DNA of 64,000 nt from Aminobacter carboxidus (GTDB taxonomy: Bacteria; Pseudomonadota; Alphaproteobacteria; Rhizobiales; Rhizobiaceae): assembly GCF_014863355.1 (NCBI RefSeq), contig NZ_JACZEP010000007.1:124001-188000 (forward strand), given 5' to 3'. Positions 55,223-64,000 of the stretch are shown here, piece by piece (within the stretch, counting starts at the first letter, position 1; every line of letters starts with the position of its first letter). Both the position numbers and the translations under genes were made by a program. The notes below the pieces were generated by a model. It made no database searches. It saw nothing but the letters and a program-made list of their open reading frames with translations, and was not told the origin of the DNA.

Positions 55223-55397
55223 GACGGTCCTCCGCCCGCAATGGCGGAGGCTAAGAGGGAATGCGGTGCGCGCCGTTGGCGTCAAATCCGCGGCTGTCCC
55301 CGCAACTGTGAGCGAAGAGCCAAGCCCGAAGACCACTGGGGATTTCCCCGGGAAGGCGGGCGAAGGCGACGATCCGCAAGCCAGGAGACCTACCGTC
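55223..55397 (+). promoter_or_regulatory. Cobalamin riboswitch upstream of DUF1636-cobW-cobN unit
   Basis: The core elements are GAGGGAATGCGGT, TCCCCGCAACTGTGAGCG, ACCACTGG, GGGAAGGCG and GCCAGGAGACC. P1 pairs GACGGT (55223-55228) with ACCGTC (55392-55397); the P2 hairpin is CCTCCGC with GCGGAGG. It should repress the whole cobW-cobN-cobG-cobH-cobI-cobJ run when cobalamin is plentiful. Confidence 0.95.
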
Positions 55398-55415
55398 GCA
55401 GACATTGATCCGATC

Positions 55416-55435
55416 GCCTGGCGGGTGCCCCGGGC
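55416..55435 (+). promoter_or_regulatory. Hairpin directly before the DUF1636 ribosome site
   Basis: GCCTGG pairs with CCGGGC and touches AAGGAG (55436-55441). No U-run is present. It mirrors the hairpin upstream of cbtB, so both riboswitches probably work by hiding the ribosome site. Confidence 0.5.
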
Positions 55436-55448
55436 AAGGAGCCTGGAT

Positions 55449-55879
55449 TTGGACTTCGACGACAACCTTACGGTCGCATCATCCGACGCATCCTGCGATG
55501 CCTCGGGCGTGCTTGCCTGCGACGTGACAATCCTCGTTTGCTCTTCCTGCCGCGACGAAACCGGTTCGGACGCCCATCCGCGCGCCGGCGCCCAGCTTGC
55601 CGAGAACACCCGCCTCGCCGCCAACGGCGATATCGCCGTGCACAGCGTCGAGTGCCTCGGCAACTGCAAGCGCCGCCTGAGTGCCGCGCTGATCCGCGAC
55701 GGTTCGTGGAGTTATGTATTCGGCGATCTCAACACGTCGTCGGGCGAAGACCTCGTCACCGGCGCCAGGCTCTTCGCCACCTCGACTGACGGCCTCGTCC
55801 CCTGGCGAGGCCGCCCCGACAGTCTCAAGCGCGGCCTCGTCGCGCGCATCCCACCACTTGCACTCATCAAGGAAGACAA

Positions 55880-55883
<4 letters not shown>
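55449..55883 (+). CDS. DUF1636 family metal-binding protein
   Basis: A 144-residue protein with paired cysteines LVCSSCRD and VECLGNCKRRL, the spacing of a thioredoxin-like 2Fe-2S or metal site. The TTG at 55449 was chosen because AAGGAG lies 7 bases upstream and no ATG occurs before the conserved domain; earlier frames run back into the riboswitch. DUF1636 genes commonly sit next to cobW, and the product may help deliver cobalt for the CobN chelatase. Function unproven. The stop overlaps cobW (ATGA). Confidence 0.82.
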
Positions 55884-56917
<1,034 letters not shown>

Positions 56918-56931
56918 ACCGGACAGCCTGG

Positions 56932-59900
56932 ATGCACATCCTCACCACCACATCCGCCTCGCTCGATGACCTGATCGAGCCCGTCGACCTCAGGCAGAAG
57001 CCTGCGGATGTGGTGGCGCTGTCCTTCACCGACAGCGACCTTGCCGGCCTTGCCAACGCCTGGAAGGCGGACGCGGAAAACCTGCCATCGATGCGGCTAG
57101 CCAGCCTGCGCGACCTCCGCCATCCGATGTCGGTCGATCTGTGGATCGACAGCGTCGCGACCCACGCCAAGGTCATTCTCGTTCGCATCCTCGGCGGCTA
57201 CGACTGGTGGCGCTATGGCTGCGACCAACTGGCGTCGGCGGCGCGCGAAAAGGGTATCGCTCTGGCGTTGCTGCCGGGCGAAAGCCATGATGAGGATTTG
57301 CGGCTGATCGAAGCCTCGACGCTGCCCCGCGTTGAACTCGACGCCCTGCTCGGCTACTTCCGCGAGGGCGGCCCCGAGAACATGAAGGCGCTGGTCGCCC
57401 GGCTGGCTGGACTAGCCGGTGCCAATGCGGCGGCCATCGCGCCGGTGGTGGTGCCGAAGGCGGGGTTTTATGATCCTGAGCGGGGCATTCTCAGCGACGT
57501 AAGGGCCTTTTGTGAGCAGTCAGGGGACTGCGATCCTTCACACCCCCCTGAAAATATCCCGCTGGTCCCCATCCTCTTCTACCGCTCGATGCTTCTCGCC
57601 GCCGACGTCGCGCCCATCGACGCGCTGGTCGAAGCGCTGAAGGCACAAGGCCTGTGCCCTGCCCCCATCTTCGTCTCCAGCCTCAAGGACAAGGACTCGC
57701 TTGCCCTCGTTGAGGCAGCCCTGGCCCAGATGAATCCCGCAGCCATCGTCACCGCCACCGCCTTCGCCGCAGGCGCCGAACCGGGCGCGGAAACGCTGTT
57801 CGACCGCGCTGGCGTTCCCGTCTTCCAGGTCATCGTCGCCACCACCCGCCGCGAAGCCTGGGAAGGCAGCCCGCGTGGCCTGGCACCCGCCGACCTCGCC
57901 ATGCACGTGGTGATGCCAGAGCTCGACGGCCGCATCCTCGCCGGCGCCATCTCCTTCAAGGCCGAAAGCGAGGTCGATCCGGCCCTCGGTTTCCGCGCCT
58001 TTGCCAACCGGCCCGAGCCCGATCGCGTCGAGCAGGTCGCCCGTCGCATCGCCGCCCATCTCAGGCTGCGCCAGACGCCGCCCAAAGCCCGCAAGCTCGT
58101 TATCCTCATTCCCGACTACCCCAGCGCGCCCGGCCGCACCGGCTACGCCGTCGGCCTCGACGTGCCCAACAGCGTGCTCGCCATGCTGCACGACCTCAAG
58201 GGCGCCGGCTACGGCGTTGAATCGATTCCCGAATCGCCGCGCGCGCTGCTCGACCTGATCGAGACAGGCGGGCACGGGCTGGCGCTTGAGGACTATGTCG
58301 CGCTTGCCACAACCCTACCGACGGAGGCAAGGAACGCGGTCCAGGCAGCGTGGGGAGCGCCCGATGCTGCTCGCGGCACGCAATCCTTCCCTTTCCGCGC
58401 CGCAACCTTCGGCAACATCACCGTCGCCCTTGCTCCCGACCGAGGCCGATCTGCCGATCGCCGCGCCGACTATCACGACCCGACGCTGCCGCCGCGCCAC
58501 GCGCTGCTGGCCTTCGGCCTGTGGCTGCAGAAATCGCTCGGCGTCCATGCCATCGTCCATGTCGGGGCGCATGGCACGCTCGAATGGCTGCCGGGCAAGA
58601 CGGTTGCGCTGAGCCAGACCTGCTTCCCCGAAATCGTCACCGGTTCGCTGCCGGTGGTCTATCCCTTCATCGTCTCCAATCCCGGCGAGGCGGCCCAGGC
58701 CAAACGCCGGATCTCCGCTGTCACGCTCGGCCATCTGCCGCCGCCGCTCGCCGCCGCAGGCCTGGACGAGAACCATCACAAGCTCGAGCGGCTGGTCGAC
58801 GAGTACGCCCAGGCCGACGGGCTCGACCGCCGTCGTCGTGACCGGCTGGCAAAGCTCATCGTCGAGACCGCTGCCCAGACCGGCCTTGCCACCGAGGCCG
58901 GCGTTGCCAAAACTGACGCTCCAGACGAGGCTCTTCGCCGCATCGACGCCTGGCTCTGCGACCTCAAGGATTTCGCCATCAAGGACGGCCTGCATGTCTA
59001 TGGCCGCGCCGAGGCCGATGAGCCTGACGATGCCCGCCGCGCCAGCGCCGAGGCCGAGCGTAAAAACCTGATCGCCGCCCTCGACGGCCGCCACGTCAAG
59101 GCCGGCCCTTCGGGCGCCCCTGCGCGTGGCCGCACCGATGTCCTGCCAACCGGGCGCAACCTGTTCACCTCAGATCCCCGCACCATGCCGACGCCGACGG
59201 CGTTCGACCTCGGCAAGGCAGCATCCGACGAAATCATGCGCACCTATCTGCAAGGCCATGGCGACTGGCCACGTGCGCTGGTCATCGACCTCTGGGGCAG
59301 CGCCTCGCTACGTACCGGCGGCGAGGAGATCGCGCAGGGGCTGGCGCTGATGGGCTGCCGGCCGCAATGGGATGCCGCTACTGGCCGCGTCACCGGCATC
59401 GAAGTTCTGCCGCCAGCGGCACTCGGCCGTCCGCGCGTCGACGTTACCTGGCGCATTTCGGGCCTGTTCCGCGACATGTTCCCGACCCAGATCGCGCTGA
59501 TCGACGCCGCAGCGCGTGCCGTCGCCACCCGCGACGAGGACGATCACGAAAATCCCCTCGCCGCGACCACCCGTGCTTCCGGCAAGGTCGAGCCACGCAT
59601 CTTCGGTTCCTCGCCCGGCACCTATGGTGCCGGCCTCGAGGACCTGCTTTCCACTGGCGACTGGCAGGCCCGCGAGGAACTGGGCCGCGCCTATATCGAC
59701 GCCGCCTCCCACGCCTATGGCGGCGCGGAAGGCGAAGGCGTCTCCGCGCCCGGTGCCTTTGCCGACCGCATCGCCGAGGCCGACCTGCTGGTCCACACCG
59801 GCGACGACCCCGGCCGCGACATCCTCGAAGGCTCCGCCGACGTCGCCTTCATCGGCGGTTTCACGGCCGCACTCGCGACACTGGGCAAGAATGCCGACGT

Positions 59901-60312
59901 CATCGTCCTCGACACGTCGGACCCGCACAAGCCGCGCCCGCGCTCGGTCACCGAGGCTGTCGGCCGCGTCGTCCGGGCGCGCGCCACCAACGCCCGCTTC
60001 ATCGCCGGCCAGATGCGCCACGGCCCGCGCGGCGCATCCGAGTTCGCCGAGACTGTCGACCGCCTGATCGGCTTCGCCGAAACCACCAACGCCATTCCGG
60101 GCGCCCTCATCGAGGCCGTTCACGACGCCTATGTCGGCAATGACGACGTACGCGCCTTCATGCTGCGCGAGAACCCTGCGGCGGCAAGATTCATCGCCGA
60201 GCGCTTTGCCACCGCGCGCCGGCGTGGGCTGTGGCATCCCCTGCGCAACTCCATCGACGACGATCTCGCCGCCCTCATCGACGAGGCATCGGCGAAGGAG
60301 GTCCCGGCATGA
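56932..60312 (+). CDS. cobN: Cobaltochelatase subunit CobN
   Basis: The large subunit of the ATP-dependent aerobic cobaltochelatase (1126 residues) that inserts cobalt into hydrogenobyrinic a,c-diamide with CobS and CobT, which are not in this window. The conserved regions GYDWWRYGCDQL, VHVGAHGTLEWLPGKTVALS and WGSASLRTGGEEIAQGLALM are present. The ATG at 56932 (MHILTTTSASLDDL) is used; the longer frame runs into cobW. It is somewhat shorter than the P. denitrificans protein as I recall. It ends by overlapping cobG (ATGA). Confidence 0.95.
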   Translation: MHILTTTSASLDDLIEPVDLRQKPADVVALSFTDSDLAGLANAWKADAENLPSMRLASLRDLRHPMSVDLWIDSVATHAKVILVRILGGYDWWRYGCDQLASAAREKGIALALLPGESHDEDLRLIEASTLPRVELDALLGYFREGGPENMKALVARLAGLAGANAAAIAPVVVPKAGFYDPERGILSDVRAFCEQSGDCDPSHPPENIPLVPILFYRSMLLAADVAPIDALVEALKAQGLCPAPIFVSSLKDKDSLALVEAALAQMNPAAIVTATAFAAGAEPGAETLFDRAGVPVFQVIVATTRREAWEGSPRGLAPADLAMHVVMPELDGRILAGAISFKAESEVDPALGFRAFANRPEPDRVEQVARRIAAHLRLRQTPPKARKLVILIPDYPSAPGRTGYAVGLDVPNSVLAMLHDLKGAGYGVESIPESPRALLDLIETGGHGLALEDYVALATTLPTEARNAVQAAWGAPDAARGTQSFPFRAATFGNITVALAPDRGRSADRRADYHDPTLPPRHALLAFGLWLQKSLGVHAIVHVGAHGTLEWLPGKTVALSQTCFPEIVTGSLPVVYPFIVSNPGEAAQAKRRISAVTLGHLPPPLAAAGLDENHHKLERLVDEYAQADGLDRRRRDRLAKLIVETAAQTGLATEAGVAKTDAPDEALRRIDAWLCDLKDFAIKDGLHVYGRAEADEPDDARRASAEAERKNLIAALDGRHVKAGPSGAPARGRTDVLPTGRNLFTSDPRTMPTPTAFDLGKAASDEIMRTYLQGHGDWPRALVIDLWGSASLRTGGEEIAQGLALMGCRPQWDAATGRVTGIEVLPPAALGRPRVDVTWRISGLFRDMFPTQIALIDAAARAVATRDEDDHENPLAATTRASGKVEPRIFGSSPGTYGAGLEDLLSTGDWQAREELGRAYIDAASHAYGGAEGEGVSAPGAFADRIAEADLLVHTGDDPGRDILEGSADVAFIGGFTAALATLGKNADVIVLDTSDPHKPRPRSVTEAVGRVVRARATNARFIAGQMRHGPRGASEFAETVDRLIGFAETTNAIPGALIEAVHDAYVGNDDVRAFMLRENPAAARFIAERFATARRRGLWHPLRNSIDDDLAALIDEASAKEVPA

Positions 60313-61850
60313 GCGGCTTCTCCCGCCGCGGCGCCTGCCCGGCGCTGTCGGCACCCATGCAAACCGGCGACGGCCTGTTGGTGCGGCTCAATCCGCTCGC
60401 TGGAGAAATCGCGCCCAACACCTTGATCGGACTCTGCGAATCCGCAGCTAGACACGGCAACGGCATTGTCGAGGTCACCGCACGCGGCAGCATCCAGATC
60501 AGAGGCCTGACGGCGGAAAGCGCCTGCCTGCTGGCCGAGGAAATCGACGCGCTCGGCATCGCGGCGCGTACGGGCGTACCCGTCGACACGAGCCCGCTCG
60601 CCGGCATCGACCCGACGGAGATTGCCGACCCCTCGCCACTGGCCGCAGCGATCCGGACAGCGATCGAGCGGGCTGGGCTCGCGCCTCGGTTGGGGCCGAA
60701 GGTGTCCGTTGTCGTCGATGGGCGTGGCCAGATCGGACTCGGCGCGATCATCGGCGATGTCCGAATGGTGGCAAAGGATGCCGAGCGCTGGCGCTTGTCG
60801 GTGGCCGGAGACGAGAGCTCGGCGCGTTTGGTCGGTGAATTCGATACCGACGCCGCATGCGCGGTCACGCTTGACATTCTCCAGGCAATTGCGGCACTCG
60901 GCCGGCAAGGTCGCGCGCGTGACCTTGGCCCGCAGGTCACAAGAGCTGTCGTTGAAGCATATGAAACGTCTCGCTCCGGCACGCCCCCCTCTGTCCTGCC
61001 GGACATCTCCCCCACAGGTAGCGAGATTGGCAGCTCCGGCGGTAGCGCTGATCATGCAGCGTCTCCTATGGGCGGAGGCAGCGATGACAGCCTGATCTCC
61101 CCCCTTGCGGCAGAGATGTCCGGCAGGACAGAGTGGGGCGCGAAGGATCGCGAATTAGCCGTTGAAAGTCCCGGCAATGCAGATGAATCGACGTCTGAGC
61201 ACTCCACCCCAACCGATTCATCCCTCGTCGGAATCCTCCCGCTCACCGATTCCCGAATCGCACTCGGCATCGCTCTTCCCTTCGGCAGCCTCGACGCCGT
61301 AACCCTGATCGCCTTCTGCCAGGCAGCGACAGCCGCCGGCGCCACCGGTATCCGCCCTGCGCCCGTCCGCAGCCTTCTTGTCATTGGGCTCGACCGCGCC
61401 TCCGCCGCCACGCTCACCGCCACCGCCAAGTCCCTCAGCCTGATCACCTCGCCCGCCGATCCCCGCATCCGCATCGCCGCCTGCCCCGGCGCGCCGGCCT
61501 GCTCTTCGGGGATGATCGCTGCGCGGGACGTCGCCACCGACATCGCGACAGACCTCGGCGAAAGCCTCGACCCGGAGCTCACGCTCCACGTCTCCGGCTG
61601 CGCCAAGGGCTGCGCCCATCCCGGCCCGTCGACGCTGACCATCGTCGGTGACGAAAAGGGTGCTGTATTTGTCGTCGGCGGAACGGCGAAGGGCCTTCCG
61701 GCCGCCTACACCGCAGGATATGAAGCCGCGCGCGGCATGGGCCGCCTGACGAAATTGCTCGCCCAAGAGCGCAAGCCGGACGAAAATGCCGCCGCTTGCC
61801 TCGCAAGGCTGGGTACAAAACGCCTCGCGCAAGCTCTGGCACAGGAATGA
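60309..61850 (+). CDS. cobG: Precorrin-3B synthase, with in-frame palindromic repeat insertion
   Basis: A sulfite-reductase-like iron-sulfur monooxygenase of 513 residues that converts precorrin-3A to precorrin-3B in the oxygen-dependent pathway. The N-terminal half starts RRGACPALSAPMQTGDGLLV; the C-terminal half carries the 4Fe-4S/siroheme-type cysteines in CPGAPACSSG and SGCAKGCAHPG. Between them, about residues 220-306 are unusual Ser/Gly-rich sequence encoded by a palindromic repeat (60981-61140) plus low-complexity tail. Without it the length would be near the family norm. The ATG at 60309 overlaps the cobN stop. Confidence 0.92.
   Translation: MSGFSRRGACPALSAPMQTGDGLLVRLNPLAGEIAPNTLIGLCESAARHGNGIVEVTARGSIQIRGLTAESACLLAEEIDALGIAARTGVPVDTSPLAGIDPTEIADPSPLAAAIRTAIERAGLAPRLGPKVSVVVDGRGQIGLGAIIGDVRMVAKDAERWRLSVAGDESSARLVGEFDTDAACAVTLDILQAIAALGRQGRARDLGPQVTRAVVEAYETSRSGTPPSVLPDISPTGSEIGSSGGSADHAASPMGGGSDDSLISPLAAEMSGRTEWGAKDRELAVESPGNADESTSEHSTPTDSSLVGILPLTDSRIALGIALPFGSLDAVTLIAFCQAATAAGATGIRPAPVRSLLVIGLDRASAATLTATAKSLSLITSPADPRIRIAACPGAPACSSGMIAARDVATDIATDLGESLDPELTLHVSGCAKGCAHPGPSTLTIVGDEKGAVFVVGGTAKGLPAAYTAGYEAARGMGRLTKLLAQERKPDENAAACLARLGTKRLAQALAQE
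60981..61140. repeat. Dispersed-type palindromic element inserted in frame in cobG
   Basis: A 21-base arm at 60989-61009 (it begins CTCTGTCCTGCCGGAC) returns as its exact reverse complement at 61113-61133. Inner blocks also pair in part (GAGATT/GATCTC, GGCAGC/GCTGTC). Elements with this TCTGTCCTGCCGGACATCTC arm are recalled as widespread intergenic repeats in Mesorhizobium. Here the element is read through in cobG with no stop codon. Confidence 0.8.
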
Positions 61851-61852
61851 AC

Positions 61853-62485
61853 ATGGCCGCCTACGACTACATCCATGATGGCACGGCCATCTACGAGCGC
61901 TCCTTCGCCATCATCCGCTCGGAAGCGGACCTTTCGCGCTTTTCCGAGGATGAGGCCGATGTCGCCGTGCGCATGATCCACGCCTGCGGCCTGGTCGAGG
62001 CTGCACAGAATTTCGTCTTCTCCGAAGATTTCGTCTCCGCCGCGCGCACAGCACTGCAGGCCGGCGCGCCGATCTTCTGCGATGCGGAGATGGTGTCGCG
62101 CGGCGTCACCCGCGCCCGCCTGCCCGCTGACAACGAGGTAATCTGCACGCTGCGCGACCCGCGCACGGCAGAGATCGCCAGGGAGATCGGCAACACCCGC
62201 TCCGCCGCTGCGATCGACCTATGGGCCGACAAGCTCGCCGGCTCGGTCGTCGCCATCGGCAACGCCCCGACGGCATTGTTCTACCTGCTGGAAAAGCTGC
62301 GTGACGGCGCGCCAAAACCCGCCGCCATCATAGGCATGCCGGTCGGCTTCGTCGGTGCGGCCGAATCCAAGGATGCGCTGGCCGAAAACTCCTATGGCGT
62401 GCCCTATGCCATCGTGCGTGGCCGTCTCGGCGGTAGCGCCATGACGGCGGCAGCCCTCAATTCGCTGGCGAGGCCGGGCGTATGA
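61853..62485 (+). CDS. cobH: Precorrin-8X methylmutase
   Basis: A 210-residue mutase that moves a methyl group from C11 to C12 to form hydrogenobyrinate. SFAIIRSEADLSRFSEDEAD near the N-terminus and GMPVGFVGAAESKDAL near residue 160 are family signatures. The ATG at 61853 has AGGA 6 bases upstream and is preferred over the ATG at 61847, which overlaps the cobG stop. Its stop overlaps cobI (ATGA). Confidence 0.94.
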   Translation: MAAYDYIHDGTAIYERSFAIIRSEADLSRFSEDEADVAVRMIHACGLVEAAQNFVFSEDFVSAARTALQAGAPIFCDAEMVSRGVTRARLPADNEVICTLRDPRTAEIAREIGNTRSAAAIDLWADKLAGSVVAIGNAPTALFYLLEKLRDGAPKPAAIIGMPVGFVGAAESKDALAENSYGVPYAIVRGRLGGSAMTAAALNSLARPGV

Positions 62486-63231
62486 GCGCTGCTGCAAAGG
62501 GCCGCTTGATCGGTGTCGGCACTGGCCCGGGTGACCCCGAGCTGTTGACCGTCAAGGCCGTGCGCGCGCTGGCCGAGGCCGACGTGATCGCGCATTTCTC
62601 CAAGCGCGGCGCCAACGGCAACGCCCGCACCATCACCGACGCGCATTTCCACGACGGCGTCATCGAGCTGCCGCTCGTCTATCCCGTCACGATCGAAATC
62701 GACAAGGATCACGACGACTACCGAGCTGCCATCACAGGCTTCTACGAGGATTCAGCGCAAGCAGTGGCCGCCCATCTCGACCAGGGCCGTACGGTTGCGA
62801 TCCTGTCGGAGGGCGACCCGCTGTTCTACGGCTCCTACATGCATCTGCATGTGCGCCTGTCGCATCTTTACCCGACCGAGGTCATCCCCGGCGTTACCGC
62901 CATGTCAGGCTGCTGGTCGCAAACGGGCGTGCCGATCGTCCAGGGTGATGATGTGCTGTCGGTGCTGCCGGGCACGATGAGCGAATTCGAGCTCACCCGC
63001 CGCCTCGCTGACACCGATGCTGCGGTCATCATGAAGGTCGGCCGCAACCTGCCCAAGATCCGCAAGGCGCTGGAAGCTACCGGCAAGCTCGGCCGCGCCA
63101 TCTATGTCGAGCGCGGCACCATGCCGACGACGCGGCATATGCAGCTCGTCGACAAATCAGACGACATCGCCCCCTATTTCGCCATCGTGCTGGTGCCCGG
63201 CTGGGCCGGCAAGCCGGGAGCGGAAACGTGA
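62482..63231 (+). CDS. cobI: Precorrin-2 C20-methyltransferase
   Basis: A SAM-dependent tetrapyrrole methylase of 249 residues that adds the C20 methyl group. GVGTGPGDPELLTVKAVRAL at residues 12-31 is the first SAM loop, with ILSEGDPLFYGSYMHLHVRL and VIPGVTAMSGCW following. It starts in the overlap with cobH and ends in an overlap with cobJ (GTGA), so the run is fully coupled. Confidence 0.95.
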   Translation: MSAAAKGRLIGVGTGPGDPELLTVKAVRALAEADVIAHFSKRGANGNARTITDAHFHDGVIELPLVYPVTIEIDKDHDDYRAAITGFYEDSAQAVAAHLDQGRTVAILSEGDPLFYGSYMHLHVRLSHLYPTEVIPGVTAMSGCWSQTGVPIVQGDDVLSVLPGTMSEFELTRRLADTDAAVIMKVGRNLPKIRKALEATGKLGRAIYVERGTMPTTRHMQLVDKSDDIAPYFAIVLVPGWAGKPGAET

Positions 63232-63992
63232 GCGGCCGCCTCGTCGTCATCGGCCTTGGGCCCGGCAATCCTGACCAGGTCACGCCCGAGGCCAGCCGCG
63301 CTGTATCAGAGGCGAGCCACTTCTACGGCTACAAGCCTTATCTCGACAGGCTCGAGCTACGCCCCGACCAGACCCGCGTCGCTTCCGACAACCGCGAGGA
63401 AATCTCGCGCTCCAACGCGGCCCTTGAAATGGCGGCAAGCGGCCATCGCGTCGCCATGGTCTCCGGCGGCGATCCCGGCGTGTTCGCCATGGCTGCTGCC
63501 GTCTGCGAAGCCATCGAAGCCGGCCCGAAAGAATGGCGCGACATCGATCTTGCTGTCATTCCAGGCGTCACCGCCATGCTCGCCGTCGCGGCCCGCGTCG
63601 GCGCCCCGCTTGGCCACGATTTCTGCGCCATCAACCTGTCGGACAATCTGAAGCCGTGGGATCTTGTCGAGCGTCGGCTCTTGGCAGCCGCCCAGGCAGG
63701 CTTCGTCATCTCGCTCTATAACCCGATCAGCAAGGCGCGGCCCTGGCAGCTGGGCAGCGCTTTGGAGACACTGCGTGCCCAGCTGCCAGCGACAACGCCG
63801 GTCATCTTCGGCCGCGCCGCCGGCCGGCCCGACGAACGCATCGAAATCGTCTTGCTTGGTGATGCCGATGCGCAGAAAGCCGACATGGCGACCTGCGTCG
63901 TCATCGGCTCGCCGGAAACGCGCCTGATCGAGCGCGACGGCAAGCCGCCGCTGGTCTACACGCCGCGCTTTTCCAGCGGAGCGGCGAAATGA
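63228..63992 (+). CDS. cobJ: Precorrin-3B C17-methyltransferase
   Basis: A 254-residue SAM-dependent methylase that adds the C17 methyl and contracts the ring. GLGPGNPDQVTPEASRAVSE at residues 8-27, VSGGDPGVFAMAAAVCEAIE and SLYNPISKARPWQL are typical of the family. It starts with GTG at 63228, inside the cobI stop overlap. The stop overlaps the next ATG (ATGA). Confidence 0.95.
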   Translation: MSGRLVVIGLGPGNPDQVTPEASRAVSEASHFYGYKPYLDRLELRPDQTRVASDNREEISRSNAALEMAASGHRVAMVSGGDPGVFAMAAAVCEAIEAGPKEWRDIDLAVIPGVTAMLAVAARVGAPLGHDFCAINLSDNLKPWDLVERRLLAAAQAGFVISLYNPISKARPWQLGSALETLRAQLPATTPVIFGRAAGRPDERIEIVLLGDADAQKADMATCVVIGSPETRLIERDGKPPLVYTPRFSSGAAK

Positions 63993-64000
63993 TCGACCAT
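63989..64000 (+). CDS. Start of next coupled gene, probably cobK (3' end outside window)
   Basis: An ATG at 63989 overlaps the cobJ stop (ATGA) in the same manner as every previous cob junction. Only four codons (MIDH) are visible. By gene order in Rhizobiales precorrin-6A reductase (cobK) is the natural candidate; the sequence itself is too short to prove it. Confidence 0.4.

Overview
The window is GC-rich DNA, densely packed with genes, from an alphaproteobacterium of the order Rhizobiales. The best fit is a Mesorhizobium-like member of the Phyllobacteriaceae. Three things support this: the aerobic (late cobalt insertion) cobalamin genes cobW-cobN-cobG-cobH-cobI-cobJ; the block nuoA-N / birA / rnj / mce / DUF1467 / proS / lolCD; and an SOS operator of the alphaproteobacterial GTTC-N7-GTTC type. 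No plasmid, phage, IS-transposase or CRISPR signature was seen. The window starts inside soxB and stops just after the start codon of a gene following cobJ.

Bases 1-16.6 kb are mainly for N-methyl amine catabolism. A sarcosine oxidase operon soxB-soxD-soxA-soxG is tightly coupled. It is followed by a VOC protein, a YdcZ/DUF606 transporter with a divergent LysR regulator, a fragment-like beta-sandwich ORF and a nitroreductase. From 8.2 to 16.4 kb an XRE-cupin regulator heads a coupled run: two FAD oxidoreductase/GcvT fusion proteins (dimethylglycine dehydrogenase type), a HAD phosphatase, an aminotransferase and a creatininase-family amidohydrolase. A substrate cannot be fixed from sequence, but a methylated glycine or guanidino compound is likely.

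Bases 16.6-21.5 kb carry cobalamin genes. A tyrosine phosphatase and cobC diverge from cobD with overlapping start codons. A cobalamin riboswitch on the minus strand leads cbtB-cbtA-cobU-cobO (cobalt uptake and nucleotide-loop assembly). Bases 21.5-30.1 kb hold housekeeping and metal genes: a ChaC-like cyclotransferase, a DUF1624 membrane protein with a cysteine-rich tail, an ICMT-like protein, two MerR regulators, mgtE, zntA with a typical MerR-type promoter, tRNA-Leu(GAG) and lipB.

Bases 30.1-31.0 kb are the most unusual part. A 28-codon ORF for a single-pass membrane micropeptide lies behind a TTGACA element and three GTTC direct repeats 11 bp apart, which form two overlapping LexA-type boxes. 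Beside it is a decayed copy of the 3' end of lolD. From 31 to 53.6 kb, all on the minus strand, lie lolD, lolC, proS, a probable small RNA locus (plus strand), DUF1467, mce, rnj, birA and the complete complex I operon (nuoA to nuoN). In that operon nuoE has a C-terminal helix-hairpin-helix extension, and a separate gene between nuoF and nuoG carries a copy of the same domain.

Bases 54-64 kb hold a YcaQ-family protein, a second cobalamin riboswitch, a DUF1636 protein and cobW-cobN-cobG-cobH-cobI-cobJ. cobG contains an in-frame palindromic repeat of the dispersed type.
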